A stretch of DNA of 64,000 nucleotides from Sinorhizobium mexicanum (GCF_013488225.1 NZ_CP041241.1:1426001-1490000), one strand, 5' to 3'; shown: positions 46,462 through 55,176, counted from the first letter of the stretch. The notes: generated from the sequence alone by a model not told the origin. Program-made: numbers and translations.

Positions 46462-47385
46462 TCAGGTCTTTTCCCTGTTCCAGTTCTCAACCAGTGAGGC
46501 TGCGTTTCGGTGGAGCGCCAGGTCAAACATCAACCCCGCGCGATAAAGCCGCACTCGGATCAGGCACACCAAGGCGAGCCATCTGTTGCGGTTGCCCGAG
46601 ACATGGTTCGAAACCAGGATCTTGAACCCCTCGAACAGCGGTGAGGCGCCGATCATCACGCCGCCGGCCAGCCAGCGGAGCATCGCCGCCGGACGATCGC
46701 CAACCTTCCGGAATTCGTGGGCGACGTGCCGGTCCCATCGCCGCGCCAGCTCCGCGAAAGACCTGCAGGAAGGCGTGAGAACTTTCGCCTCCGGCAGATA
46801 GGCCAGCCGGTGACCCAGCGCTGTCGCGCGCCTGCCCCATTCCGTATCCTCCATCGTTGCAATGCCACCAAAAGGACCGACGTCACGGAAAACCTGCGTT
46901 CGAACCGCCATGTTGCCGGTGGCCGCAAAACCGTGACTTTCGACGTAAAGACGGGCGCGATAGCTGTAGATGCTTTCATAGAGTTCGATCGATGTCGGCC
47001 GCTCCGGATCGGCCAACAGAATTCCAATGTCGCCACCAACCACATCGACATCAGGATTTCTTGCCAGGAACTCTACGATCGCACGAACCCAGCCGCGCTG
47101 CGCCACACAGTCCGCATCGATGAAGGCCAGGAACTCGGACCGCGCCGCACTTGCACCCCGGTTCCGGGCCGGGCCAGGACCGGGAACCAGTTCGTACTCT
47201 AGGCGCACCCCCATGAAACTCGAGCAGACGGCGTCAGGCCTTTCGGCGGAACCGTTGTCGACGACGATGATCTCGAAAGGAATGCCGTCCGTGCGCTGCG
47301 CATCGAGAGAGAGCAAACAACGACGCAGATTGTCAGGCTCGTTGAGATGCGGGATGACCACGCTTAGACGTGGAGCAGCGTGCAT
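46462..47385 (-). CDS. Family-2 (GT-A) glycosyltransferase
   Basis: A 307-residue GT2 protein. It has RLSVVIPHLNEPDNLRRCLL, FEIIVVDNGSAERPD, the donor/metal region EFLAFIDADCVAQRGWV and the acceptor motif TMEDTEWGRRATALGHRLAY. A C-terminal hydrophobic segment (GGVMIGASPLFEGFKILVS) suggests membrane association. It begins at an ATG with a weak ribosome site and faces a 690-bp gap. The donor sugar is unknown. Confidence 0.9.
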   Translation of the reverse strand: MHAAPRLSVVIPHLNEPDNLRRCLLSLDAQRTDGIPFEIIVVDNGSAERPDAVCSSFMGVRLEYELVPGPGPARNRGASAARSEFLAFIDADCVAQRGWVRAIVEFLARNPDVDVVGGDIGILLADPERPTSIELYESIYSYRARLYVESHGFAATGNMAVRTQVFRDVGPFGGIATMEDTEWGRRATALGHRLAYLPEAKVLTPSCRSFAELARRWDRHVAHEFRKVGDRPAAMLRWLAGGVMIGASPLFEGFKILVSNHVSGNRNRWLALVCLIRVRLYRAGLMFDLALHRNAASLVENWNREKT

Positions 47386-48077
47386 TTGTGACCTACGTGC
47401 GTTGAACGAAGAAGCGACGGTCGACCAGCCTTCCCAACCGGGCTGAGCAGCCGATTAAGACAGCATGACCGCGCGAGCCGATCTTTGGAAGTCGCCTGAA
47501 GCGCGAACGGCCGCAGCAGATTGGGTGAGAACGGTTAGGCGACTCCCGGTTTACAGCGCAGCCGTCGAGGTGATGGTCTACCTTCTTTCGATGGAGGCGA
47601 CGGTGCGAAGACCACTCCGCCTGACCGATTGCTCAGAGCGTCCCTTCTGCTTTAGGTACTTCACTTGAAGGCCGACATGGACCGGCTGAGTGCCGTGACC
47701 CGCAGACAGTCCCGGGAGAGCCCGACCCATGCGCCTCAAATCGGCGGCGATTTTCAGGAATGTGCGGCAGTCGAAGGCACTGCGAGCCTGCGTGTCTGGA
47801 AAGACGCGCCGCCTGCAGGCGCGTCTCGTGCACCCGGTCCGACGCAGTCCGGCAGAGACAAACCCAACCGCGCTGAAAGACCTGCACGAGAATAGTCATG
47901 TGTCAGGCGAATCCGAGCATAAGGCATAGGTAGAAAGAGCCTACTCGAAGGAACTAGTACCGGACGCGGAAGCGCCCTCCGTCACCCCCCATTGATCATC
48001 TATCACCTGCCGCGTAACCGCTTGAAGATGAACACTTGGCACTGTGCCGCTCAAGTCCAGGTTCGGGTCACTTTGCG
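47386..48077. promoter_or_regulatory. 692-bp regulatory gap before the chain-length gene
   Basis: No coding frame here is convincing; a 67-codon frame at 47465 is not family-like. Two elements stand out: a perfect 9-bp-arm hairpin AGACGCGCC / GGCGCGTCT at 47802-47826 with a 7-nt loop and no T tract, and the 19-mer at 47940-47958 shared with the exporter promoter. The gap probably contains a long leader or the promoter for the chain-length/kinase genes. Confidence 0.5.
47940..47958 (+). promoter_or_regulatory. Candidate operator, copy 2 (CCTA..CGAAGGAACTAGT)
   Basis: This 19-mer differs from 26872-26890 at only two adjacent positions and ends 119 bp before the chain-length determinant start. 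Matching position upstream of two export/assembly genes makes a shared transcription factor site plausible. Regulator unknown. Confidence 0.45.
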
Positions 48078-49646
48078 ATGCGCGATGTGGATTTACGCTT
48101 CTACATTTCGATCCTTTGGCGAAGGTTGCCGTACGTCCTTACGATCACCATCTTGGCGCTGGCAATCTCCGTTCTGGTCGCACGCGCCCTACCGCCAGTC
48201 TATCGCGCCAGCGCCAAGATCCTCGTAGAGGCGCCGCAGATTCCAGCGGACCTTGCGCGTTCGACGGTGCCGACAACTGCGGTGGATCAGTTCCAGATCA
48301 TCCAGCAGCAGATCACCACGCGCGAGTACCTTCTGGCGCTGGCAGACAAGCTCGATTTCTACGGCAACAATCTATCGGGCGAGAAGCTATCGGGCGGCGA
48401 GGAGCTCTCCAGCGAGGATATCGTCGAGGACATGCGGTCCCGCATCACTTTCGAACAGTTGGACAGTCTGAGCGCCAAGACCGGAACGAGCATCTTCGAC
48501 GTGAGTTTCGAGGCTGGCGAGCCAGTGCTGGCGGCGAAGACCGTCAATGAGCTCGTGGCGATGATCCTGCGCAGCAACCAGCGCCAGCGCACAGACCGCG
48601 CGGGCGACACCTTGCGATTTTTCGACCGAGAGGTTGCGCGGCTTGGATCCGAGCTGAACCGGCTCGAGGCCGACATCCTCAAATTCAAGAGCAAGAACAA
48701 GGACACGCTGCCCGAGAGTCTCGATTTCCGGCGCCGGCAGCAAATCAGCCAGCAAGAGCGGCTGACTTTGCTCGAGCGAGAGGAGGCTGCTCTTCGCAGC
48801 AGGCGCAGCAGTCTCACGGATGCTTATGCCACAGGCACTCCGTCGGCCGTCAGCGGCCCGGTCACGCCCGAGCAGCAGATGCTTCAGGATCTGAACCGCG
48901 CCTTGGCCGAGCAACTCGCGATCTTTTCGGAAAACAGCCCCAATATCATAGCGCTCCGCGCTCGGATCGTGTCGCTGCAGCGTGGGCTGATGTCCAATCA
49001 GGCAACGGACACCTCGGCGAGCAAGAAGGCCCTGTCCGGACTTGAGCTTCAGCTTTCGGACACCGACCAGCGCCTGGAGATCATAGGTCGGGAGAAGACC
49101 GCAATCACGCAAAGCATTGCCGATCTGACGCAATCGATCGTGGCGACACCGGCTAGCGAGACGGCTCTAAACTCGCTCGAACGGAACAGGCTGAACGTTC
49201 AGACGCAATACAACGCCGCGATCGCGCGGCGCGCGGAGGCCCTCATCGGCGAACAGATTGAACTGCGCTCCGATGGCGGGCGTTTTTCGCTACTGGAGCC
49301 AGCGTCGCCACCTCAGTCACCGATAAGCCCAAAGCGGCGACGTATCGTCGCCATCGGCGCCGCGGCAGGAATCGGGCTCAGTCTCGCCCTGGTGGCGCTT
49401 CTTGAAATCCTGAACAGGACTGTACGCAGGCCATCGGAATTGGCCCAATTGCTTCAATACCAACCGCTCGCAACCATTCCGCATATCCCGACGCCAGCCG
49501 AGGCGCGCGCCGCCAGCCGCAAGCGAGGGGTGGCGCGAGGCATAGCGGCTGCGCTCGTCGCCGCAGGTATTCCAGGTACATTGGCCACCATTCATTACTA
49601 CTACTCACCAATTGATCTTATTTTTCAGAAATTTATTTCAAATTGA
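48078..49646 (+). CDS. Polysaccharide chain-length determinant (Wzz/ExoP N-domain type)
   Basis: A 522-residue inner-membrane polysaccharide co-polymerase. Near the N-terminus there is a membrane segment (PYVLTITILALAISVLVARAL) followed by the Wzz motif PPVYRASAKILVEAPQI. A long periplasmic coiled-coil region (about residues 180-410) includes EVARLGSELNRLEADILKFK. The second membrane segment has the Pro-rich approach LLEPASPPQSPISPKRRR and VAIGAAAGIGLSLALVALLE. A GNVR-like LNSLERNRLNVQTQYNAAIA precedes it. Unlike ExoP there is no fused kinase domain; the kinase is the next gene. The extra C-terminal tail has a third hydrophobic stretch (GIAAALVAAGIPGTLATIHY). The start was set at ATG 48078. 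Confidence 0.88.
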   Translation: MRDVDLRFYISILWRRLPYVLTITILALAISVLVARALPPVYRASAKILVEAPQIPADLARSTVPTTAVDQFQIIQQQITTREYLLALADKLDFYGNNLSGEKLSGGEELSSEDIVEDMRSRITFEQLDSLSAKTGTSIFDVSFEAGEPVLAAKTVNELVAMILRSNQRQRTDRAGDTLRFFDREVARLGSELNRLEADILKFKSKNKDTLPESLDFRRRQQISQQERLTLLEREEAALRSRRSSLTDAYATGTPSAVSGPVTPEQQMLQDLNRALAEQLAIFSENSPNIIALRARIVSLQRGLMSNQATDTSASKKALSGLELQLSDTDQRLEIIGREKTAITQSIADLTQSIVATPASETALNSLERNRLNVQTQYNAAIARRAEALIGEQIELRSDGGRFSLLEPASPPQSPISPKRRRIVAIGAAAGIGLSLALVALLEILNRTVRRPSELAQLLQYQPLATIPHIPTPAEARAASRKRGVARGIAAALVAAGIPGTLATIHYYYSPIDLIFQKFISN

Positions 49647-49721
49647 TACGTGCAAGCATGCTATAATATTGTACTATTGAAATAACGACAATAATTATAC
49701 GATAAGGAACAACAGCAAACC
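49647..49721 (+). promoter_or_regulatory. AT-rich spacer with candidate internal promoter
   Basis: 75 bp between the chain-length and kinase genes, almost all A/T. It has a perfect -10 hexamer TATAAT at 49662-49667 and TTGATA at 49643-49648, but only 13 bp apart, so the pair is not a canonical promoter. AAGGA near 49705 serves the kinase ATG. Confidence 0.35.
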
Positions 49722-50513
49722 ATGGAAAGTATTTCCACATCGCTCCAGGGAATCGTCCAGGTCCGCGCCATAGATCGAGCTTCGGAACAGACAATTCACG
49801 CCTGCACGCGGATCGAGAGTGAAGTACTTTGGGACAGCCTGCCCGCACTTCGCATCGATCCCGCGATCCTCGCCCAAAATCGCGTTGTTACCATCAACCG
49901 ATCGACCGCAGCGCGCACTCCATTCGACATGATGCGCACGAAGATCCTGCAAACGTTGCGGCAGAACAATTGGACGTCCGTCGCGATTACCTCCCCTGCG
50001 CCTAGCTGTGGCAAAACCTTCCTCGCGTTGAACCTGGCATTCAGCCTGGCGGACCAGAAGGATTGCCGCACCCTGCTTGTCGACGTGGATTTGAGACGGC
50101 CGCAGATCGGCGAGAGGCTCGGGGTGACGGGCTCGCCTCCGTTTGAAAACTTCCTCAACGGCAAGAGCGACATCAACGAGATTTTCCTGCGCCACGACAG
50201 CAATCTGGCTGTCGGCGTCAACGGACAGCCCGTGCAATTTTCAGCAGAAACGCTTCAAAGCCCCGAGACGACAAGGGTCTTGCGGGAACTGCGGCAAAGG
50301 ATGAACCCGGATGTCATCCTGTACGATATGTCGTCCATGCTTGCCACCGACGACGTCATAGCATTTTTGCCGAACGTCGACTGCGTGATCCTGGTCGCGG
50401 CGGCCGAGCGGACCACTCTCGCTGAAGTCGATTCCTGCGAGCAGTATCTGTCAGAGAAAAGCAACGTACTTGGTGTCGTGCTGAACAACTGCCGCCATCA
50501 CCGCGGCTACTGA
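49722..50513 (+). CDS. Stand-alone BY-kinase-like ATPase (CpsD/ExoP C-domain type)
   Basis: A 263-residue P-loop protein of the bacterial tyrosine-kinase/MinD group that partners chain-length proteins. The Walker A-like SPAPSCGKTFLALNLAFSLA, the Walker A' LLVDVDLRRPQIGERL and the Walker B-like DVILYDMSSMLATDDV are in order. There is no C-terminal tyrosine cluster, only a single terminal Tyr (HHRGY), so it may act as an ATPase switch more than an autokinase. The upstream gene encodes the membrane partner, giving a Firmicutes-style split arrangement in a Gram-negative background. Confidence 0.87.
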   Translation: MESISTSLQGIVQVRAIDRASEQTIHACTRIESEVLWDSLPALRIDPAILAQNRVVTINRSTAARTPFDMMRTKILQTLRQNNWTSVAITSPAPSCGKTFLALNLAFSLADQKDCRTLLVDVDLRRPQIGERLGVTGSPPFENFLNGKSDINEIFLRHDSNLAVGVNGQPVQFSAETLQSPETTRVLRELRQRMNPDVILYDMSSMLATDDVIAFLPNVDCVILVAAAERTTLAEVDSCEQYLSEKSNVLGVVLNNCRHHRGY

Positions 50514-50662
50514 CGCGCCGCGCGAACCAATTGCTGAGCGGCGCGGGAACTGACGCGAGCAGGCGTGGGGTTCACGGATGGAAATTGATCGCGCCCGACC
50601 GAGGGGGACCACCAAGGTTAACACGATCCCAGCGTCCAGCATGGTCAGAAGGAGAGGCCGGC

Positions 50663-51865
50663 ATGCGCAAAGTGTTGATTGTTTATGGGACACGCCCCGA
50701 GGCCGTCAAATTGGCACCATTGATCGCCGAACTCGGTCGCTCGCCCCATTGCACGCCCATCGTCGCCGTGACGGGCCAACATCGCGAAATGCTCGACCAG
50801 GTCAACAGCCTGTTCGACATCCGCCCGAGCCATGACCTAAACATCCTCACGCAGGGACAAAGGCTGGAGGATATCACCAATCGTGTTTTAGGCGGTGTCG
50901 CCGGCGTGATAGAGGTCGAGGCGCCCGATGCCGTGCTGGTCCAGGGCGACACGACCAGTTGCTTTGCGGCGGCATTGGCCGCCTTCTATCGAAGGGTTCC
51001 GTTGATCCATCTCGAAGCCGGGCTGAGAACGGGCGACCGCTACAATCCGTTTCCGGAAGAATTGAACCGCCGCTTGACGACGCAACTCGCCTCCCTGCAT
51101 CTGGCGCCGACGCAGACATCAAAAGCCAACCTCCTGTACGATGGCGTGAACGAGCGCGCCATCGTCGTCACCGGCAATACGGTCATCGACGCCCTGCTCC
51201 ATGTCGCGTCCCGCAATAGCCCACTCGACAACCCTGACACGCAGAGGATTTCCGGTAGGAGGAGCGTCCTGATCACGGCGCATCGACGTGAGTCCTGGGG
51301 AGAGCCGATGGCGCGAACGGCCCGTGCCATTGCCCGGCTTGCAGCTGCATTTCCGGAGGTTGTGTTCCTGTTGCCCGCGCACCTCAATCCAGTCGTGCGC
51401 GACGTGCTCCTTCCGCCGCTGGTCGGCCTCGACAATGTCGTGGTGACACGGCCGCTTGACTACTGCGATTTCGTCTGGGCGATGCGCGACTGCTCGATCG
51501 TCCTGACGGATAGCGGCGGCGTCCAGGAAGAGGCGCCGACCCTCGGGAAGCCGGTGCTTGTCCTGCGGGAGACGACGGAACGTCCCGAGGCCGTTGCCGC
51601 CGGCACCGTGCGGCTTGTCGGCACCGACGAAGATCGCATCGTGCGCGAAGTGACGACGTTGCTGACCGACCGGGCGGCCTATCAGGCCATGGCGCACGCG
51701 GTGAACCCCTATGGAGACGGGCAGGCTGCGATGCGCTCGACCCGGGCGATCGAGCACTTTTTCGGCGTCGGAAGTCTGCCGGTGGAATTCGACGCAGGTC
51801 CCGATTCCGCCGAACTGCAGTCAGCGCCACGCCCCGCGTGTGTCGTAGACGACTTTGCCGCCTAG
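50663..51865 (+). CDS. wecB: UDP-N-acetylglucosamine 2-epimerase (non-hydrolysing)
   Basis: A 400-residue enzyme that interconverts UDP-GlcNAc and UDP-ManNAc. Family marks are VLIVYGTRPEAVKLAPLIAE, TGQHREMLDQVNSLF, VQGDTTSCFAAALAAFY, HLEAGLRTGD and DSGGVQEEAPTLGKPVLVLR. The start at 50663 has GGAGAGG upstream, and the longer frame adds non-family residues. Its last 15 codons overlap, tail to tail, the end of wecC on the other strand. The residues match WecB of enterobacterial common antigen synthesis more than the WbpI branch, by eye. The closing EYFGV-like tail is longer than in E. coli WecB. Confidence 0.94.
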   Translation: MRKVLIVYGTRPEAVKLAPLIAELGRSPHCTPIVAVTGQHREMLDQVNSLFDIRPSHDLNILTQGQRLEDITNRVLGGVAGVIEVEAPDAVLVQGDTTSCFAAALAAFYRRVPLIHLEAGLRTGDRYNPFPEELNRRLTTQLASLHLAPTQTSKANLLYDGVNERAIVVTGNTVIDALLHVASRNSPLDNPDTQRISGRRSVLITAHRRESWGEPMARTARAIARLAAAFPEVVFLLPAHLNPVVRDVLLPPLVGLDNVVVTRPLDYCDFVWAMRDCSIVLTDSGGVQEEAPTLGKPVLVLRETTERPEAVAAGTVRLVGTDEDRIVREVTTLLTDRAAYQAMAHAVNPYGDGQAAMRSTRAIEHFFGVGSLPVEFDAGPDSAELQSAPRPACVVDDFAA

Positions 51866-53077
51866 GCGCGTGTGTCGCATCGCCTTGAAAGGCTCGTGTT
51901 CGACCAGCAGCACAACGATATCGGCCCGTTCCACGGCCTGGTAAGCGCCCTCGAGGCGCAGGTTGGAGTACCCTGACAGCGGGCCCGGTAGAGTGCTCAC
52001 ATAGGGATCCGAAACGAAGATCTCGACCTCCGGCAGGGCCTTGGCTATGAGGCCGACGACTTCGACGGCCGGACTCTCTCTCACGTCGTCGACGTTCGCC
52101 TTGAAGGTCAGCCCAAGACAGGCGATCGTTGGCGCCCGGAACCGTTGCGCCTTCGCCACCACGCGCTCGGCCACGTCGTGCGGTCGACGATCATTGACCT
52201 CGCGTGCCGTGCGGATCAGCCGGGACAATTGCGGAGCTGCAGAAACGATGAACCAGGGGTCTACCGGTATACAGTGCCCGCCCACCCCGGGACCGGGATT
52301 GAGAATGCTGACCCGCGGATGCCGGTTTGCGAGCCGGATCACTTCCCAAACGTCGATGTGAAGCGACTCGCTGATCAGCGAAAGCTCGTTGGCGAAGGCG
52401 ATGTTTACGTCGCGATAGGCGTTTTCGACGAGCTTTGCCATTTCCGCGCTTGCCGCATCCGTGAGCAGAATTTCGCCTTGAGCAAACAGACGGTAGATGG
52501 ATGCGGCCTTCTCCGCACATCTTGGCGTCAGGCCGCCGACGACGCGGTCGTTCGTGACGATCTCAATCATGATACGGCCGGGCAGCACCCTTTCGGGGCA
52601 GTGGGCGACGAATATGTCCGCGCCCGTCTCGCCGTCACGAGGCATCCTCAGATCGGGCCGCAGGTCGCCGATCCAGCCCCCGACCTTTTCAGTCGTGCCT
52701 GGGGGCGATGTGGATTCCAGCACGACAATGTTGCCGGGGCGCAGCCTGGGAGCAATCTGCTTGGCCGCAGCCTCCACATAGGACAGATCAGCCGTCCTGT
52801 CTTCGTTGAAGGGCGTCGGGACGGCGATGATGAAGGCATCCGCCTCCGGTATCTCCGACGTCGCGGTAAGCCGGCCCATGGCGACCGCGCCGCTGACGGC
52901 GATGGCGAGATCGGGTTCGACGAACGGCACCTCGCCGCGGGATACGGCCGCGACCGTGGCGGGATTTATGTCGACGCCGATGACGTCGACACCTCGGGTT
53001 GCAATCGCGACGGCCGTCGGTAGGCCTATGTAACCCATGCCGAGTATCGCCAGCCGGCCTCTGAACGCTTCACTCAT
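51821..53077 (-). CDS. wecC: UDP-N-acetyl-D-mannosamine dehydrogenase
   Basis: A 418-residue UDP-sugar 6-dehydrogenase making UDP-ManNAcA from UDP-ManNAc with two NAD+. It starts RLAILGMGYIGLPTAVAIAT, with VVLESTSPPGTTEK, HCPERVLPGRIMIEI, the catalytic-region GPGVGGHCIPVDPWF with Cys in GGHC, and GLTFKANVDDVRESPAVEV. The C-terminus VVYDTRGAWR closely recalls E. coli WecC (VVDAKGVWR). GGAG precedes the ATG at 53077. It ends inside the 3' end of wecB. It is read after wecG on the minus strand. Confidence 0.94.
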   Translation of the reverse strand: MSEAFRGRLAILGMGYIGLPTAVAIATRGVDVIGVDINPATVAAVSRGEVPFVEPDLAIAVSGAVAMGRLTATSEIPEADAFIIAVPTPFNEDRTADLSYVEAAAKQIAPRLRPGNIVVLESTSPPGTTEKVGGWIGDLRPDLRMPRDGETGADIFVAHCPERVLPGRIMIEIVTNDRVVGGLTPRCAEKAASIYRLFAQGEILLTDAASAEMAKLVENAYRDVNIAFANELSLISESLHIDVWEVIRLANRHPRVSILNPGPGVGGHCIPVDPWFIVSAAPQLSRLIRTAREVNDRRPHDVAERVVAKAQRFRAPTIACLGLTFKANVDDVRESPAVEVVGLIAKALPEVEIFVSDPYVSTLPGPLSGYSNLRLEGAYQAVERADIVVLLVEHEPFKAMRHTRLGGKVVYDTRGAWR

Positions 53078-53123
53078 TGTACATGCTCCGCATCCGTCGG
53101 GTGGGTTTGGCTTGAATTGCCGG

Positions 53124-53933
53124 TCATTTGCCCGTGATCCTCTCGGGTCCAAACGCAGGGGCGGGATGGACGAATTCCTTGAGCGAGAGCTGGATGAAGG
53201 TCGCGTTGGTCGTCAGGTATCGCCACGCCAGCCGACGCGGCTCCTGAAGCAGGCGATATGCCCATTCCATTCCGACGCGCTGCCAGGCAAGCGGCGCCCG
53301 CTTGGTGATACCCGCCAGCACGTCAAACGATCCACCGACGCCGTGAAGCACAGGAACGTTGAGCGACGGACCATATTTGCCGAGAAAGATCTCCTTCTTG
53401 GGGGACGTCATTCCGAGGAACAACATGTCCGCGCCGGAGTCCCTGATCCCCGCCGCTATCCGACCGGCCTCGCTCGGCTGAAAATAGCCGTCGTAGCTGC
53501 ATGCGATCCGCAGTCCGGGAAAGCGCTCGCGAAGTCGCTCCTGCAGCTTCTGCAACACTTCAGGCCGAGCACCCAGAAGCGCTATGGACCGGTTTTCCCT
53601 GTGGGCCAGCGAGAGGAGCCGCTCAAAAATGTCGATGCCCGCGATGCGCTCCGGCAGTGGCCGCCGGAGCAGCTTGCTGGCCCATACGATCGATTGGCCA
53701 TCGGCCAACAGAAGGTCGCATTCCATGAGCGAATTGCGCAACAGCGTATCCCTGCGCAGTTTGACGATTTTGGCGGCGTTCAGCACCCCGAGCAGCATCG
53801 GGCTGCGCGTGACGAGCGCTCTGCGGCAGGCCTCGATCACATCATCCATTCGTACGGCATCCAGATACATGCCGAACAATAGTTGGCGGTTGGGGTTCAT
53901 CTCGGATCTCTGCAACAGGTCAGGCATTACCAT
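53124..53933 (-). CDS. wecG: WecG/TagA/CpsF-family (GT26) glycosyltransferase, likely UDP-ManNAcA transferase
   Basis: A 269-residue GT26 protein. It has LLGVLNAAKIVKLRRD, LLLADGQSIVWASKLL, RIAGIDIFERLL, the family motif DMLFLGMTSPKKEIFLGKYG, HGVGGSFDVLAGITKRAP and RVGMEWAYRLLQEPRRLAWR. Lying beside wecB and wecC, it is the obvious transferase for ManNAcA. A strong GGAGAGGGGG site precedes ATG 53933, which overlaps the preceding gene by 14 bp. WecG normally acts on GlcNAc-PP-lipid, but the initiating transferase here is of ExoY type, so the acceptor may differ. Confidence 0.88.
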   Translation of the reverse strand: MVMPDLLQRSEMNPNRQLLFGMYLDAVRMDDVIEACRRALVTRSPMLLGVLNAAKIVKLRRDTLLRNSLMECDLLLADGQSIVWASKLLRRPLPERIAGIDIFERLLSLAHRENRSIALLGARPEVLQKLQERLRERFPGLRIACSYDGYFQPSEAGRIAAGIRDSGADMLFLGMTSPKKEIFLGKYGPSLNVPVLHGVGGSFDVLAGITKRAPLAWQRVGMEWAYRLLQEPRRLAWRYLTTNATFIQLSLKEFVHPAPAFGPERITGK

Positions 53934-55176
53934 CCCCCTCTCCAGGAGCCCTGCTCACCGCACGCTCTCCAGAGAGCCATGCATAGAGAAGCCATCCCAA
54001 CTCGTAGGGGCGGCATTCGTAATCGACCTGGCTCGGCGGGAAGACCGCGTCCAGCCAGGGAAGATGCATGCCGGGCTTCAGCGCCGTGGTGAAGGCGGAG
54101 ATCGCCCTCACGGCCTTGTTGGGCTCGCGGCGCGCGACCTTGCGCCAGATAACGTTCTTGTCATGGGCGACGAGGGGCGCGAGAACCTCCGGATGGCGAT
54201 CGAGCCAGCCCAGTCCGCTGACGAGTGCCCGCCAATGGTCGGTCCCCCCCGCCTCCCAAAGGTCGAGCAGTGCCATCGGCGCCATGGCGTGCTGATGCAC
54301 GCTGTAGACCGGATAGCCCTCGACCACGCTTCCGTCGCGGCTGTCGTAATGCCACCACCATTGCCCGGCTGATCCTTGCAGTGAGCAGATTCGCGCGGCG
54401 CATGCCTCGGCCGCCGCTATGGCAACGGGATGACCGTGCGCAGAGTGCAGTCGCGAAAGGGCCTGGATCGGATAGACCTGATCGGCGAAGCAGCCGATAT
54501 GCGCGCGCAGGCGGCCATTGATCGAGGCGGACAGCACATGCGGAAAGAGTCCTGACGCCGCCTGGCCGCCAAGCAGGCGGCTCGCGGCAAAGGTGGCCAA
54601 TTCTCGCGTGTCGCCGAAAGGCCTTCCGGCGAGCGCGGCAATGAGCGCCCATGCGCAATTTACGGTGGCGATCGACGACTGTGAGGCAAGCAGCGCGGAA
54701 AGCTTGCGGAAAAGCCGGGAAGCATGAAAATGCCCCGCCTCCGCCGCGGCCCATGCGGCAAGCGCGATTGCCCCTGGATCGTCGGTCGCTTCAGCGCGGG
54801 CTTCCGCCGTTCGCGCCAGATCGACGGCGGTGTTGCCGTCGAGAACCTGCCGCTGCGCCGTTTCATCCAACTTGGACAATCCGAGCGCGACCATCGCCGT
54901 ATAGCGAAGACTCTCGCCTTCAGGGTGCTCCGACCATCCCGAGTTGGATTTAGTGGCGCGCACCGTGTGCGCGAACAACCCCTTCTTGCGCATCCGTGGC
55001 AGGCCGCGCATTGCCAGCGCGATCAGTTCGTCGACCCGGATGCGGGCGTCAGGTGAGACTTCTTCAAGCGCCTGCAGCCTTTCGAGCGGACCAGCCGTGA
55101 ATTGCCGTGTCAGCTTGCTGCCTCCTGGTGCGCTCTCCGCTCTCGGAGGCAACGAATGCTGAAACTCGATCGACAT
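53920..55176 (-). CDS. Unrecognised alpha-helical toroid-like protein of the polysaccharide locus
   Basis: A 418-residue protein I cannot assign. It has no signal peptide or membrane segment. It is rich in repeated Ala-rich helical pairs (e.g. PGAIALAAWAAAEAGHFHAS, IATVNCAWALIAALAGRP) and aromatic patches typical of alpha/alpha barrels (GQWWWHYDSRDGSVVEGYPV then YSVHQHAMAPMALLDLWEAGG; YECRPYELGWLLYAWLSGER at the end). The layout recalls (alpha/alpha)6 toroids such as terpene cyclases, LanC or polysaccharide lyases, and the Asp/His/Tyr cluster could be an active site. It is coupled to wecG by a 14-bp overlap, so it probably acts with ManNAcA transfer or polymer processing. Function unknown. 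Confidence 0.75.
   Translation of the reverse strand: MSIEFQHSLPPRAESAPGGSKLTRQFTAGPLERLQALEEVSPDARIRVDELIALAMRGLPRMRKKGLFAHTVRATKSNSGWSEHPEGESLRYTAMVALGLSKLDETAQRQVLDGNTAVDLARTAEARAEATDDPGAIALAAWAAAEAGHFHASRLFRKLSALLASQSSIATVNCAWALIAALAGRPFGDTRELATFAASRLLGGQAASGLFPHVLSASINGRLRAHIGCFADQVYPIQALSRLHSAHGHPVAIAAAEACAARICSLQGSAGQWWWHYDSRDGSVVEGYPVYSVHQHAMAPMALLDLWEAGGTDHWRALVSGLGWLDRHPEVLAPLVAHDKNVIWRKVARREPNKAVRAISAFTTALKPGMHLPWLDAVFPPSQVDYECRPYELGWLLYAWLSGERAVSRAPGEGDGNA

Noticed and set aside
49643..49667. TTGATA / TATAAT as a full sigma-70 promoter
   Set aside because: The two hexamers are only 13 bp apart, too close for a standard promoter; only the -10-like hexamer is kept as a weak candidate.
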